Of a DNA stretch of 64,000 nucleotides, positions 37,106 to 45,908 are shown piece after piece (position 1 is the stretch's first letter; the number at the start of each line of letters is the position of its first letter). Where the stretch lies: the NCBI RefSeq assembly GCF_001029285.1, contig NZ_LDZY01000008.1, positions 124,001 through 188,000 on the forward strand, written 5' to 3'. The notes beneath the pieces were generated by a model. The model did no database searches. It was not told the DNA's origin and saw only the letters and a list, made by a program, of their open reading frames with translations. The position numbers and the translations under genes were made by a program. Source of the stretch: Desulfosporosinus acididurans (lineage in GTDB: Bacteria; Bacillota; Desulfitobacteriia; Desulfitobacteriales; Desulfitobacteriaceae).

Positions 37106-37754
37106 CAGTTTGTTAAAGAAAGATTGGCCGATCCTGATCCTGATTGTTTTGGGCTTTGCTATCGGTATTTATTTCTATCCATCCCTTCCGAACAGAGTTC
37201 CAATTCACTGGAATGCGCAAGGCCAGGTTAATGGTTATGGCAGCAAGTTGTTTGGGGCTTTTGGAATGCCTGTAATTAGTTTAGCGTTGTATATTATGTT
37301 TGTGGCTTTGCCTTTTATCGACCCTAAACGGAAAAACTATCGTGCCTTTGAATCGACCTATCAGTTTCTCAAATATTTGGTTGTTATTTTTTCCCTGGGG
37401 ATGCATTTAATAACCTTATTAATTGCCTCAGGCAGGGTTGTGAATCAACCGGCTTTAATCGAGATTATGGTTTCCCTGCTCTTTATCTTAATAGGGAATG
37501 TTATGGGCAGATTCAAGCATAATTATTTTGTAGGTATTAGAACTCCTTGGACTCTCGCCAGCGAAGAAGTATGGCGAAAAACACACAGGTTAGCAGCTCC
37601 GTTATGGGTTTTGGGCGGAATTCTGAACATTCTTTTGGCTCTCGGCGGGATAACTTTCAATGGGCTTAGTTTTATTCTTGTTATGGCTATTATTGCATTA
37701 GTACCCATTGGATACTCTTATTTAGTCTTTCATAGGTTAGGTATTCATAGCTAA
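37092..37754 (+). CDS. sdpI: SdpI/DUF1648-family membrane protein
   Basis: 220-residue integral membrane protein with about six helices (roughly 11-29, 50-72, 93-112, 121-137, 168-188, 192-212). The signature IHWNAQGQVNGYGSKLFGAF is the DUF1648 motif, and GRFKHNYFVGIRTPWTLASE followed by VWRKTHR is the SdpI C-terminal motif. In Bacillus, SdpI gives immunity to a killing toxin and sequesters SdpR; no toxin gene (sdpC) is present here, so a general envelope-stress role is possible. ATG at 37092 follows AGGAGG; the earlier frame opening is inside sdpR. Confidence 0.85.
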   Translation: MKNVSSLLKKDWPILILIVLGFAIGIYFYPSLPNRVPIHWNAQGQVNGYGSKLFGAFGMPVISLALYIMFVALPFIDPKRKNYRAFESTYQFLKYLVVIFSLGMHLITLLIASGRVVNQPALIEIMVSLLFILIGNVMGRFKHNYFVGIRTPWTLASEEVWRKTHRLAAPLWVLGGILNILLALGGITFNGLSFILVMAIIALVPIGYSYLVFHRLGIHS

Positions 37755-37761
37755 AATAGTT

Positions 37762-37879
37762 GATCCAATCGTAAGGCTCTCACTCCTATAAATGGGGATT
37801 ATTTCCACACTTTGCTTCGGTAGGGGGAGAGTCCCCCACCGAAGCCCCGATGTTCGGCTTTAGCTGAATGGGTTCACTG
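37762..37879 (+). repeat. Dispersed palindromic repeat, complete copy 10
   Basis: Same order as copy 1: GATCCAATCGTAAGGCTCTC start, hairpin, central perfect hairpin CTTCGGTAGGGGG/CCCCCACCGAAG, then AGCCCCGATGTTCGGCTTTA and GCTGAATGGGTTCACT. The 3' palindrome carries base changes. Confidence 0.7.
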
Positions 37880-38021
37880 AGACATTGAACTTTGGGCAGC
37901 TTAGATACAATGAGTACTGAAAAAAATCGAACGATTCCTATGACTCTTATGGGATTGTTCGAAATACATATTGACCTGCTGCAATAATTTTAGTAGAATA
38001 ACCTTTGTAAATAACTAAATA

Positions 38022-38280
38022 TGTTCATATAGTCGCAGAGATAAGGTCTGCAAGTTTCTACCGGACTGCCGTAAATGGTCCGACTATGAGCGAAGCACCT
38101 AGTAAACGGATGCTAACATGAAAGTTAGCTGTTTATCTATGGCGGGATTAAACACGTGCCTTCATTGTTAATATCGTATTGGATGAAGGGCAAGTGGTAT
38201 TAGTTGTTGGCTTTAAGCTCAGGCGGGCGAGGTTTCTCTCAGTGAATTTGAGTTGAAATCGCTCACCTGAGTTTTGTTTT
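38022..38280 (+). promoter_or_regulatory. Guanine-class purine riboswitch with terminator
   Basis: The aptamer at 38022-38091 contains P1 (TATAGTC/GACTATG), P2 GCAGA/TCTGC with loop GATAAGG, the J2/3 sequence AAGTTTCTACC, and P3 with loop TGCCGTAAATG. The specificity base is C (38084, in CCGACTATG), meaning guanine or hypoxanthine instead of adenine. A long terminator (38218-38271, CTCAGG/CCTGAG ends) with TTTTGTTTT follows about 125 bases later; TGAGC of P1 could pair with GCTCA of the terminator arm, as in an OFF switch. Confidence 0.9.
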
Positions 38281-38322
38281 GCAAATTGTTAGCTGGTAAA
38301 TGATCGAGAGGGGACTGACAAG

Positions 38323-39126
38323 GTGTTTACAGTACTTGATATGGCACAGCCAGATAAATTAGAGGAAGCCTTTGAGATTCTTACGAAGAGAAAAAATAAT
38401 ACGATTCTTGGCGGTTGTGCTTTTTTAAAGATGAGTAAAAAGCGGATTGGAACCGGTATCGATCTTTCAAGACTGAACCTTGATTATATAAGGGAAGACA
38501 ATGGGTTTATTGTAATCGGAGCTATGGCGGCTCTCAGAGATCTGGAAACAAATGCCCTTTTAAGAGACGCCTTTGGCGGCATTCTTTCTCAATCGGTAAG
38601 GAATATAATCGGCGTACAGTTCAGAAATGGTGTTACGGTGGGGGCTTCGGTCTATTCAAGATATGGTTTCTCCGACCTCCTTACAGCCTTGTTAGTCTTG
38701 GACACCGAGGTCGAATTATATAATGGCGGCAAAATGCCCCTACGAGACTTTTTACAAAAGCCTTATGAAAAAGATATTTTAGTTCAACTCAGAATCGAGA
38801 AAAACCAAAGATTAGCTGCTTTTTCCAGTTTCAGAAAATCAGCCAGTGATTTTGCAGTTTTGAATATAGCCGTTTCAAATCTTGATAAGCAATGGACCAT
38901 TGCAGTTGGGGCAAGACCGGGAAGAGCAGTGATCGCAGAAACAGCTTCGAGAGCTTTAAGCCAAGGACATTTAAGCGCTGAGGAAATCGAAGCGGCCGCC
39001 AAAATCGCTGCAGATGAGTTATCCTTTGGAACCAATACCCGAGGAACAGCCGGTTATCGTAAAGCTCTTTGTCAAGTGTTGGTTAAACGAGAGATTATGG
39101 AGGTTTTACAATGCAAATCGAATTAA
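38323..39126 (+). CDS. Molybdenum hydroxylase FAD-binding subunit (XdhB/CoxM-like)
   Basis: 267-residue medium subunit of a xanthine-dehydrogenase-family enzyme; passes electrons between the [2Fe-2S] centres and an acceptor through FAD. The FAD motifs are only partly typical: TILGGCAFLKMS stands for the usual A/L-G-G-G/Q-T motif, and VGASVYSRYGFSDLL for the T-I-G-G-N loop, so FAD binding should be checked. GTG start after AGAGGGGA. First of three overlapping genes behind the guanine riboswitch; overlaps the next gene by 16 bases. Confidence 0.85.
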   Translation: MFTVLDMAQPDKLEEAFEILTKRKNNTILGGCAFLKMSKKRIGTGIDLSRLNLDYIREDNGFIVIGAMAALRDLETNALLRDAFGGILSQSVRNIIGVQFRNGVTVGASVYSRYGFSDLLTALLVLDTEVELYNGGKMPLRDFLQKPYEKDILVQLRIEKNQRLAAFSSFRKSASDFAVLNIAVSNLDKQWTIAVGARPGRAVIAETASRALSQGHLSAEEIEAAAKIAADELSFGTNTRGTAGYRKALCQVLVKREIMEVLQCKSN

Positions 39127-39560
39127 CCGTTAATGATAAATTGGTAACTTGGGATGTTGAAAATGACGAGTTTTTAGCGGACACTCTTCGCGCTCACGGG
39201 TTTCTTAGTGTCAAGAAAGCTTGTGATACGAGCTGCTGCGGCTTATGTACGGTCTGGATGGACGGTAAACCGATTTTATCTTGTTCCATTTTAGCAATGC
39301 GGGCGCATGGTAAAAAGATCACAACTATTGAGGGAGTTTCTCAGGCTGCAGAGGAGTTTGCCCGCATACTCACCGCTGAGGGAGCAGAACAATGCGGATT
39401 TTGCAGTCCCGGGTTTATTATGAATGTTCTGGCCATGAAAAATGAGTTGGACAACCCTACGGAAGATGAAATTATTCACTATTTGACCGGAAACTTATGC
39501 CGCTGTACCGGCTATATGGGGCAGCTTCGAGCAGTCAAAACCTATTTGGGGGTGGCTTAA
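39111..39560 (+). CDS. Molybdenum hydroxylase [2Fe-2S] subunit (XdhC/CoxS-like)
   Basis: 149-residue small subunit with two [2Fe-2S] clusters. The plant-ferredoxin type site is CDTSCCGLCTVWMDGKPILS followed by C; the second, helical site is EQCGFCSPGF with NLCRCTGY. All eight ligands are present. ATG follows GGAGG. Acts with the FAD and Mo subunits on either side. Confidence 0.93.
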   Translation: MQIELTVNDKLVTWDVENDEFLADTLRAHGFLSVKKACDTSCCGLCTVWMDGKPILSCSILAMRAHGKKITTIEGVSQAAEEFARILTAEGAEQCGFCSPGFIMNVLAMKNELDNPTEDEIIHYLTGNLCRCTGYMGQLRAVKTYLGVA

Positions 39561-41858
39561 GTGGAAGCAGTAAATTTGAGGAACGTTGGCCACAGTATTC
39601 CGAAAATTGACGGCTTGTCAATAGCTACGGGTAAACCTGCTTATACAGAGGATCTAGCTATGCCCCATGCCCTGGTCCTGAAAATTCTTAGGAGTCCTCA
39701 TGCTTTTGCTAAAATTATAAGTATTGATACGTCGAAAGCAGAAAGGGTTGAGGGCGTAGAGTGTATTCTTACCTATAAAGATGTACCTAAGGTGCGCTTC
39801 ACTTTAGCCGGACAATCCTACCCTGAACCGTCACCCTATGACCGCATGATTCTGGAGGGTGTTGTTCGTTATGTCGGCGATGAAGTTGCCATCATTGCTG
39901 CAGTGGATGAAAAAACGGCTCTGAAAGCAATGAAGCTGATCAACGTTGAGTATGAGGTACTGGAGCCAGTTTTGGATTTTGAGAAGGCCATAGGTCATCC
40001 TTCAGTGGTTCACTTCGAAGAGGATTTAACCTGTAATTTTGATATTGGTTTGCATAAAGAACAGAATATTGTTTCTTCCCATGAACAAGCCGTGGGAGAT
40101 GTCGAAAAAGTCCTCAAAGACTGTGAGTTCGTTGTAGAAGATGTTTATTATCCTCAAGCCCAGGCCCATGCCATGATGGAAACCTATCGTTCCTTTACCT
40201 ATCAGGATTATATGGGGAGGTTAGTGGTGGTCAGCTCCACCCAGGTTCCCTTTCATATAAAGAGACAATTGGCCCGAGCCTTGCAGATCCCGGCAACTAA
40301 GATTCGGGTTATTAAGCCGAGAATCGGAGGCGGGTTCGGGGGCAAGCAGACAGGAGCCGGAGATGTCTTTGCCGCTTTGGTTACTTTAAGAACGGGCAAA
40401 CCGGCCATGATTATCTATGATCGCCAGGAAACCTTTAGTTGTACCACCAGCCGTCATGCCATGAGAATTAAAGTAAGACTGGGAGCAGATGCTGATGGGT
40501 TTATTCGAGCAATTGATCTTGAAGTTCTATCGGATACAGGAGCTTATGGAGAACATGCGTCTACCGTCTTAAGCTGTGTGGGGGAATATACGCTGCCGCT
40601 GTACAATAAAACGAAAGCTGTTCGGATTCGGGGAAACGCGGTCTATACCAATAAAATGCCCGCCGGAGCTTTCCGGGGATATGGTGCTACTCAGGGAACC
40701 TTCGCTTTAGAATCAGCGGTTAATAAGCTTGCGGAACGTTTAGCCATTGACCCGACAGAGGTTCGCCTGAAGAATATCAGCCAAAAGGGCGAGACCTTTC
40801 TGACTGGTCATGGGGTTCAGCTTGGCAGCACAGCCTTAGATCGCTGCATTAAAAAGGGGCGGGAGATGATCGGCTGGAAGGAAAAATTTCCGCGTCAGAC
40901 GTTGAGCGGAACAAAGGTCAGGGGAGTAGGCATGGCTATTACAATGCAGGGTTCAGGAATAGCCAATATCGGCACGGCTTCTGCTGAGATACGCTTAACT
41001 GATGATGGAAACTTCGCCCTGCTTATTGGGGCAACGGATATGGGAACCGGCTGCGATACGATCCTGAGTCAAATAGCAGCTGAAGTTTTAGAAGTCCCAC
41101 TGGACAAGATTTACGTCAGTGCAGGGGATACGGACACTTCTCCTTTTGATCCCGGTTCCTATGCCTCAAGCACAACCTATTTAGCCGGCACTGCGGTCCT
41201 TAAAGCTGCTGAAGAGTTAAAAGGTAAAATCTTAGACCAAGGCGCTAAGTTCTTGGGAGCTTCTAAAGAGAATGTTATATTTGAAGAACTTTCCGTGCGC
41301 AGGATTGACGGAGAAGGAGAGATCAGTCTTGCTAAAATTGCCGAACAAACGATTTTAGGGATGGGAAATCTTCAGTTGGCGGCAATGGCAACCCATGGCA
41401 GTCAAATTTCTCCGCCTCCTTATGTGGCAGGATTTGCAGAAGTGGAAGTAGATGTGGAGACAGGCAAAGTTGATTTAATCGACTATGTTGCCGTTGTGGA
41501 TTGCGGGACGATGATTAATCCTAACTTGGCTCGAATTCAAGCTGAGGGAGGAATTGTCCAAGGAATAGGTATGGCTCTTTTCGAAGAAGTTCGATATAGT
41601 AACTTGGGCAAAATGGAGACGAATACCTTTATGCAATACAAGATTCCCTGCCGCCAAGACGTTGGAAATGTTCGCATTGCCTTTGAAGAAAGTTATGAAC
41701 CGTCAGGTCCCTTCGGAGCAAAGTCTATTGGCGAGGTTGTAGCCAATACTCCGCCTCCGGCGATTGTCAATGCAGTATATAATGCAGTTGGAGTTCAAGT
41801 TCATCATTTACCTGTTACTGCAGAGAAGGTTTTTTTAGAAATGTTGAAACAGCAGTAA
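39561..41858 (+). CDS. Molybdenum hydroxylase large (molybdopterin) subunit, xanthine dehydrogenase-type
   Basis: 765-residue catalytic subunit. Mo-cofactor segments are RIGGGFGGKQTGAGD, AGAFRGYGATQGTFALE, ATDMGTGCDTILSQIAAEVL, and the catalytic glutamate in GPFGAKSIGEVVANTP. The AFRGYG loop is that of the xanthine dehydrogenase/aldehyde oxidase branch, not the CO dehydrogenase loop with its Cys. Oxidation of a purine or other N-heterocycle is likely; the guanine riboswitch upstream supports a purine. GTG start directly after the stop of the small subunit. Confidence 0.92.
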   Translation: MEAVNLRNVGHSIPKIDGLSIATGKPAYTEDLAMPHALVLKILRSPHAFAKIISIDTSKAERVEGVECILTYKDVPKVRFTLAGQSYPEPSPYDRMILEGVVRYVGDEVAIIAAVDEKTALKAMKLINVEYEVLEPVLDFEKAIGHPSVVHFEEDLTCNFDIGLHKEQNIVSSHEQAVGDVEKVLKDCEFVVEDVYYPQAQAHAMMETYRSFTYQDYMGRLVVVSSTQVPFHIKRQLARALQIPATKIRVIKPRIGGGFGGKQTGAGDVFAALVTLRTGKPAMIIYDRQETFSCTTSRHAMRIKVRLGADADGFIRAIDLEVLSDTGAYGEHASTVLSCVGEYTLPLYNKTKAVRIRGNAVYTNKMPAGAFRGYGATQGTFALESAVNKLAERLAIDPTEVRLKNISQKGETFLTGHGVQLGSTALDRCIKKGREMIGWKEKFPRQTLSGTKVRGVGMAITMQGSGIANIGTASAEIRLTDDGNFALLIGATDMGTGCDTILSQIAAEVLEVPLDKIYVSAGDTDTSPFDPGSYASSTTYLAGTAVLKAAEELKGKILDQGAKFLGASKENVIFEELSVRRIDGEGEISLAKIAEQTILGMGNLQLAAMATHGSQISPPPYVAGFAEVEVDVETGKVDLIDYVAVVDCGTMINPNLARIQAEGGIVQGIGMALFEEVRYSNLGKMETNTFMQYKIPCRQDVGNVRIAFEESYEPSGPFGAKSIGEVVANTPPPAIVNAVYNAVGVQVHHLPVTAEKVFLEMLKQQ

Positions 41859-41887
41859 GGGGAATTAGGTCTGAAACACTTTGCTTC

Positions 41888-41916
41888 GACAGCAAATGAC
41901 ACTATAATTTGCTGTC
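41888..41916 (+). terminator. Hairpin after the molybdenum hydroxylase operon
   Basis: GACAGCAAAT pairs with ATTTGCTGTC around a 9-base loop, 30 bases after the stop codon. There is no T-tract, so it may only stabilise the 3' end. Confidence 0.5.
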
Positions 41917-41974
41917 GGCAAAGGCACTCGGGTAGAGCTAATGCGTTCATTCCAGAAGAATGGTATAATAATTA

Positions 41975-42157
41975 GTGAACTCGTTCAGCTAAAGCTGAAC
42001 ATCGGGGCTTCAGATAAAATAATGTCCAGTGGACATTATTGCCGAGCCGCCTTTCCCAATAGGTATACTTAGCGGCGAAGGAGGACTCTACCCCACCTGA
42101 AGTTAACGAAGGACCCACCCCCACTTATAGAAGTGGGGGCCTTAAAAACCGGATAAA
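41975..42157 (-). repeat. Dispersed palindromic repeat, longest copy 11 (inverted)
   Basis: Read on the minus strand: hairpin CCCCCACTTCTATAAGTGGG, the segment TTCGTTAACTTCAGGTGGGG, a central part with the perfect palindrome AATGTCCAGTGGACATT, and the 3' module CCCCGATGTTCAGCTTTAGC with TGAACGAGTTCAC. Fills most of the stretch 41859-42189. Confidence 0.7.
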
Positions 42158-42189
42158 GGGATTGATGGCAGGGGAGGTGCGAGAGTGAA

Positions 42190-42525
42190 ATGGATCATAA
42201 ATCGGGGAAAGAACAATGTGCCACCAAAACTGTGACCCTGCCGCGCTTAAATCGCTTGAGCCCCTCCTTGGAGAGTACGGCGTTAAAGATTATGGAGGAA
42301 TCTGGGGAACTTGCCCAAGCAATTGGTAAATTCAGAGGACTAAGCGGCGAACGACAACGTCTCGAAGAAGAGGAAGCCATGCAAAGAGTAGCTAGCGAGT
42401 TGGTCGATGTGGCACAGACTGCTGTTACCATGATGTTTGTTCTTGAGGAACAATATGGAATAGATTTGGAGACTATTTTGCAAGAGCATATTATGAAGCT
42501 GCGGCATAAGGGTTATTGTGATTAG
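42190..42525 (+). CDS. MazG-like nucleotide pyrophosphohydrolase
   Basis: 111-residue all-alpha protein. The pair of acidic motifs typical of MazG/dUTPase-like folds is seen: MEESGELAQAIGKF (E-x-x-E) and ELVDVAQTAVTMM (E-x-x-D). It would bind Mg and hydrolyse NTPs to NMP plus pyrophosphate; the substrate is unknown. The start is ATG at 42190; GGGGAGGTG lies 12 bases upstream, slightly far. Monocistronic, with a terminator right after the stop. Confidence 0.75.
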   Translation: MDHKSGKEQCATKTVTLPRLNRLSPSLESTALKIMEESGELAQAIGKFRGLSGERQRLEEEEAMQRVASELVDVAQTAVTMMFVLEEQYGIDLETILQEHIMKLRHKGYCD

Positions 42526-42573
42526 CGAGAAGTTTTGGGGAGTATATTCCTCAGGCTCTCTCGCTTATTTTTC
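42525..42573 (+). terminator. Intrinsic terminator after the MazG-like gene
   Basis: GCGAGA pairs with TCTCGC, with inner GAG/CTC and GGA/TCC pairing possible, followed by TTATTTTT. Confidence 0.75.
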
Positions 42574-42764
42574 GACGTATAGCGATTATTGGAGATAAAA
42601 GAAAGTTTCTGACGATTAACGGGATTGGTCTGAGATCCTCCTAATTTATATATTTTTGGCGTTATATTTTGGACAAATTACTTAATTAATTTAATTTAAT
42701 ATATTATAATAAAAGAGCAGGCGACAGAAAATAGTTTTACTTTTTGTAAAAAGGGAGTAGGGTA

Positions 42765-43757
42765 ATGACTGAATTGCGTTATAATCCATTGTTAGGGGAT
42801 TGGACAATGGTAGCGTCAAACAGACAAAACAGGCCGAATATGCCGAAAGGGGAATGTCCCTTTTGTCCGGGGTCAGGTAAAGTTCCGGAACACTATGATG
42901 TTTTGAAATATGATAATGATTTTCCGGCTTTAATGGCAAACCCTCCGGAGCCGGATCCGGTAGCAGCTTCCCTCTTTCGGACCGAAAAAGCCTTGGGAAA
43001 ATGTGAGGTAATTCTCTATTCGCCTAATCATACAACGACATTGCCTGAGCTTTCATTGGAACATATCGAAAAGTTGATTGATTTATGGACAGAGCGATTT
43101 ATAGCCTTAAGCCAAGAAGCAAACCATCAATATATTATGATCTTTGAAAACCGGGGTGAAGAATGTGGTGTGACGATGCCTCACCCGCATGGACAGATCT
43201 ATGCTTATTCATGGATTCCACTTAAGATTCGAACGGAATTGGAAAACTGCCGCAGCTATCATACTGCGAAGGGATCATGTTTGATTTGCGATCTGAATAA
43301 CGCTGAATTAGATTTTAAAAAGCGTGTTATCTATGAAAATGAGCATTTCCTCGCCTATATTCCCTTCTTTACCGACTATCCCTACGGTTTATTTATTGTC
43401 AGCAAAAACCATAAAACTGCTTTGAGCGATTTTTCCCGAGGGGAAAAGCGAAGTCTGGCCGAGATCTTAAAATATATGACCGGGGCTATGGATACATTGT
43501 TCAATCGCCTATTCCCATATATGATGGTTATTCATCAGCGCCCTGTACATGATTCCGCTGCTCGGGAATTTTATCACTTTCATATTGAGTTTTATACACC
43601 CTTGAGAGATGCGGGAAAACTAAAATATTATGCCTCCTCGGAAATGGGGGCTTGGGCTCCGGCGAATCCTCAAGCTGTTGAGGAAACGTCAGAACATTTG
43701 CGGCAGGCCTTTCAAAAGTATCTGCAAAAAGAAGGATGTGCCGGCAAATGCACTTAA
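42765..43757 (+). CDS. galT: Galactose-1-phosphate uridylyltransferase
   Basis: Leloir pathway: swaps UMP between UDP-glucose and galactose-1-phosphate. The 330-residue protein has the nucleophile motif MPHPHGQIYAY (His-Pro-His) and zinc-type cysteine pairs CPFC near the N-terminus and CLIC about residue 168. Start follows AAGGGAGTAGGG. A TATAAT box lies at 42705-42710. First gene of galT-galK-galE; overlaps galK by 10 bases. Confidence 0.95.
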   Translation: MTELRYNPLLGDWTMVASNRQNRPNMPKGECPFCPGSGKVPEHYDVLKYDNDFPALMANPPEPDPVAASLFRTEKALGKCEVILYSPNHTTTLPELSLEHIEKLIDLWTERFIALSQEANHQYIMIFENRGEECGVTMPHPHGQIYAYSWIPLKIRTELENCRSYHTAKGSCLICDLNNAELDFKKRVIYENEHFLAYIPFFTDYPYGLFIVSKNHKTALSDFSRGEKRSLAEILKYMTGAMDTLFNRLFPYMMVIHQRPVHDSAAREFYHFHIEFYTPLRDAGKLKYYASSEMGAWAPANPQAVEETSEHLRQAFQKYLQKEGCAGKCT

Positions 43758-44908
43758 ATACCTTACGCAAGAACTTTAGTCACCAGTTTGGCATTGATAG
43801 TCATGATTGCCGGGTTTTCTTTGCACCGGGCCGAGTGAACCTGATCGGAGAACACACGGATTTTACGGGCGGTTATGTCTTGCCTGCTGCTTTGACCTAT
43901 GGTACTTGGGCGGTAGTACGGCACAGACAAGATGGGATGTTTCGTCTGGCCTCGACGAGCTTTCCGGAAAAGGTTGAATTCAATGTCGGCGAGATTATTA
44001 AACGGCAAGATAGCTGGGCAAACTATCCCAAAGGTGTTTTGGCAGAATTCAAGAAATTAGGGATCAAATTGTCTGGCTGCGATATTTTATTTGCAGGAAA
44101 TATTCCTAAAGGAGCAGGATTATCCTCCTCGGCATCCCTTGAAATGGCGACGGCCATAGCGGTAAAAGCTGTTGAAGGCTTGGAATGTGCTTTAATTGGA
44201 TTAACTCAACTGGCACAACGTGCCGAAAATCAATTCGTGGGCGTAAATTGCGGCATTATGGATCAGTTTGCTTCGGGCATGGGGAAAGCCGGACAGGCTA
44301 TTCTCTTAAATTGCGATACCCTGGATTATCGATATGTTCCCTTGTCCTTAGGAGATTATCAGTTGGTGATTACGAATTCCAAGAAACAACGCAGCCTGAC
44401 CGAATCGAACTATAATCAAAGAAGGCTGGAATGTGAGGAAGGAATTAAGAAACTTCAAATGCTTCTTCCTGAATTTAGTTCCTTAGGAAATCTGACACCG
44501 GAACAATGGAAAGCTGTTCGAGAAGAAATAGAATCTTTCAAAGTTAGAAAACGTCTGGAACATATTGTCCGAGAAAATGCTAGAACGATAGCTTCCGCCC
44601 AAGCTCTGCAAATGGGGGATCTCACAGAATTCGGCAAGCTCATGATTCAATCTCATGTATCGCTGCGGGATTTTTTTGAAGTGACGGGAGCGGAATTGGA
44701 CGCTCTCTTTGAAGAGGCAAGAAAAGTTCCGGGGTGTATCGGGACGAGAATGACAGGGGCTGGCTTTGGCGGGTGTACTGTAAGCTTGGTTCATCAGGGA
44801 GCTGTTAAGGATTTCAAAGTTCAGGTTACCAAGAACTATAGCGCCAGAACAGGTTTGATACCGGAGTTTTATGTCTGCGATTGTGGTGATGGCGCACGGG
44901 AACTTTAA
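43748..44908 (+). CDS. galK: Galactokinase
   Basis: Phosphorylates galactose at C1. GHMP kinase of 386 residues: galactose site GRVNLIGEHTDFTGGYVLPA, ATP loop PKGAGLSSSASLEMA, third motif RMTGAGFGGCTVSLV. ATG at 43748 is preferred (AAGGA 11 bases upstream); another ATG at 43736 overlaps the ribosome site. Coupled to galT. Confidence 0.95.
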   Translation: MHLNTLRKNFSHQFGIDSHDCRVFFAPGRVNLIGEHTDFTGGYVLPAALTYGTWAVVRHRQDGMFRLASTSFPEKVEFNVGEIIKRQDSWANYPKGVLAEFKKLGIKLSGCDILFAGNIPKGAGLSSSASLEMATAIAVKAVEGLECALIGLTQLAQRAENQFVGVNCGIMDQFASGMGKAGQAILLNCDTLDYRYVPLSLGDYQLVITNSKKQRSLTESNYNQRRLECEEGIKKLQMLLPEFSSLGNLTPEQWKAVREEIESFKVRKRLEHIVRENARTIASAQALQMGDLTEFGKLMIQSHVSLRDFFEVTGAELDALFEEARKVPGCIGTRMTGAGFGGCTVSLVHQGAVKDFKVQVTKNYSARTGLIPEFYVCDCGDGAREL

Positions 44909-44921
44909 AGGAGGTTGAAAG

Positions 44922-45908
44922 ATGTCGATATTAGTAACCGGCGGGGCCGGCTATATTGGAAGCCATACCGTTGTGGAATTTTTGGCAAAAGGTGAAGAGG
45001 TTATTGTCCTCGATAATCTTCAGAAGGGACACCGTGAGGCTGTCATGACCGGAAAGTTTTATGAAGGGGACATTCGCGATCAGCAACTCCTTGATCGGGT
45101 ATTTTCTGAGAATAAGGTTGAGGCTGTCATTCACTTTGCGGCTGATTCCTTAGTTGGGGAAAGTGTTCAAGATCCCCTAAAATATTATGATAATAATGTG
45201 ATTACAGCTCAAAACCTTTTGGCAGGAATGGTTAAACATGGAGTTAAAAGGATTGTCTTTTCTTCTACTGCGGCTGCCTATGGAGAACCGGAATCGATCC
45301 CTATTTGCGAAACAGACCGCAAAGAACCCACTAATCCCTACGGTGAGACCAAACTAGCTATTGAAAAGATGTTGAAATGGTGTGACCAAGCCTATGGGGT
45401 TAAGTTTGTCGCTTTGAGATATTTTAATGCGGCAGGCGCTCATCCCAACGGGCATATCGGGGAAGATCATCAACCGGAAAGCCATTTGATCCCGATCATT
45501 TTACAAGTGGCTCTAGGCCAGCGAGAACAACTGGCTGTTTTTGGCGATGATTATCCTACAGCCGATGGAACCTGTATCCGCGATTATATCCATGTTTCGG
45601 ATCTGGCCAATGCTCACTGGTTAGCGCTGCAAAAGCTCAGACGAACTGACATGAGCGCTATTTATAATTTAGGCAATGGAGAGGGCTTTTCTGTCAAGCA
45701 AGTCGTAGAAAAAGCCCGAGAAGTAACGGGACATCCGATTCCCCTAAAAATTGCACAGCGGCGGGCAGGAGATCCTGCCGTACTCATTGCCTCTTCAAAA
45801 AAGGCTCAACAAGATCTGGAATGGAAACCGCAATTTAACAGTCTGGAACAGATTTTGCAAACGGCTTGGAATTGGCATAAAAATCATCCGCAGGGGTATG
45901 GAAAATGA
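44922..45908 (+). CDS. galE: UDP-glucose 4-epimerase
   Basis: Interconverts UDP-galactose and UDP-glucose; NAD-dependent SDR enzyme of 328 residues. NAD loop TGGAGYIGSHTV, catalytic Ser/Thr in VFSSTAAAYG, and active-site Tyr-Lys in NPYGETKLAIE. AAAGGAGG precedes the ATG. Overlaps the M24-like gene by 4 bases (ATGA). Confidence 0.96.
   Translation: MSILVTGGAGYIGSHTVVEFLAKGEEVIVLDNLQKGHREAVMTGKFYEGDIRDQQLLDRVFSENKVEAVIHFAADSLVGESVQDPLKYYDNNVITAQNLLAGMVKHGVKRIVFSSTAAAYGEPESIPICETDRKEPTNPYGETKLAIEKMLKWCDQAYGVKFVALRYFNAAGAHPNGHIGEDHQPESHLIPIILQVALGQREQLAVFGDDYPTADGTCIRDYIHVSDLANAHWLALQKLRRTDMSAIYNLGNGEGFSVKQVVEKAREVTGHPIPLKIAQRRAGDPAVLIASSKKAQQDLEWKPQFNSLEQILQTAWNWHKNHPQGYGK

Noticed and set aside
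38092-38217. A second riboswitch aptamer between the purine aptamer and its terminator
   Set aside because: Only a small GCTAAC/GTTAGC hairpin was seen; no conserved core of another class.
41888-42041. Palindromes after the molybdenum hydroxylase operon as a replication or phage attachment site
   Set aside because: The 42019-42041 palindrome is the centre of a dispersed repeat copy and there is no integrase, tRNA or iteron set nearby.
1-42157. Dispersed repeats as a CRISPR array
   Set aside because: Copies are kilobases apart, of different lengths and in both orientations, without regular spacers or cas genes.
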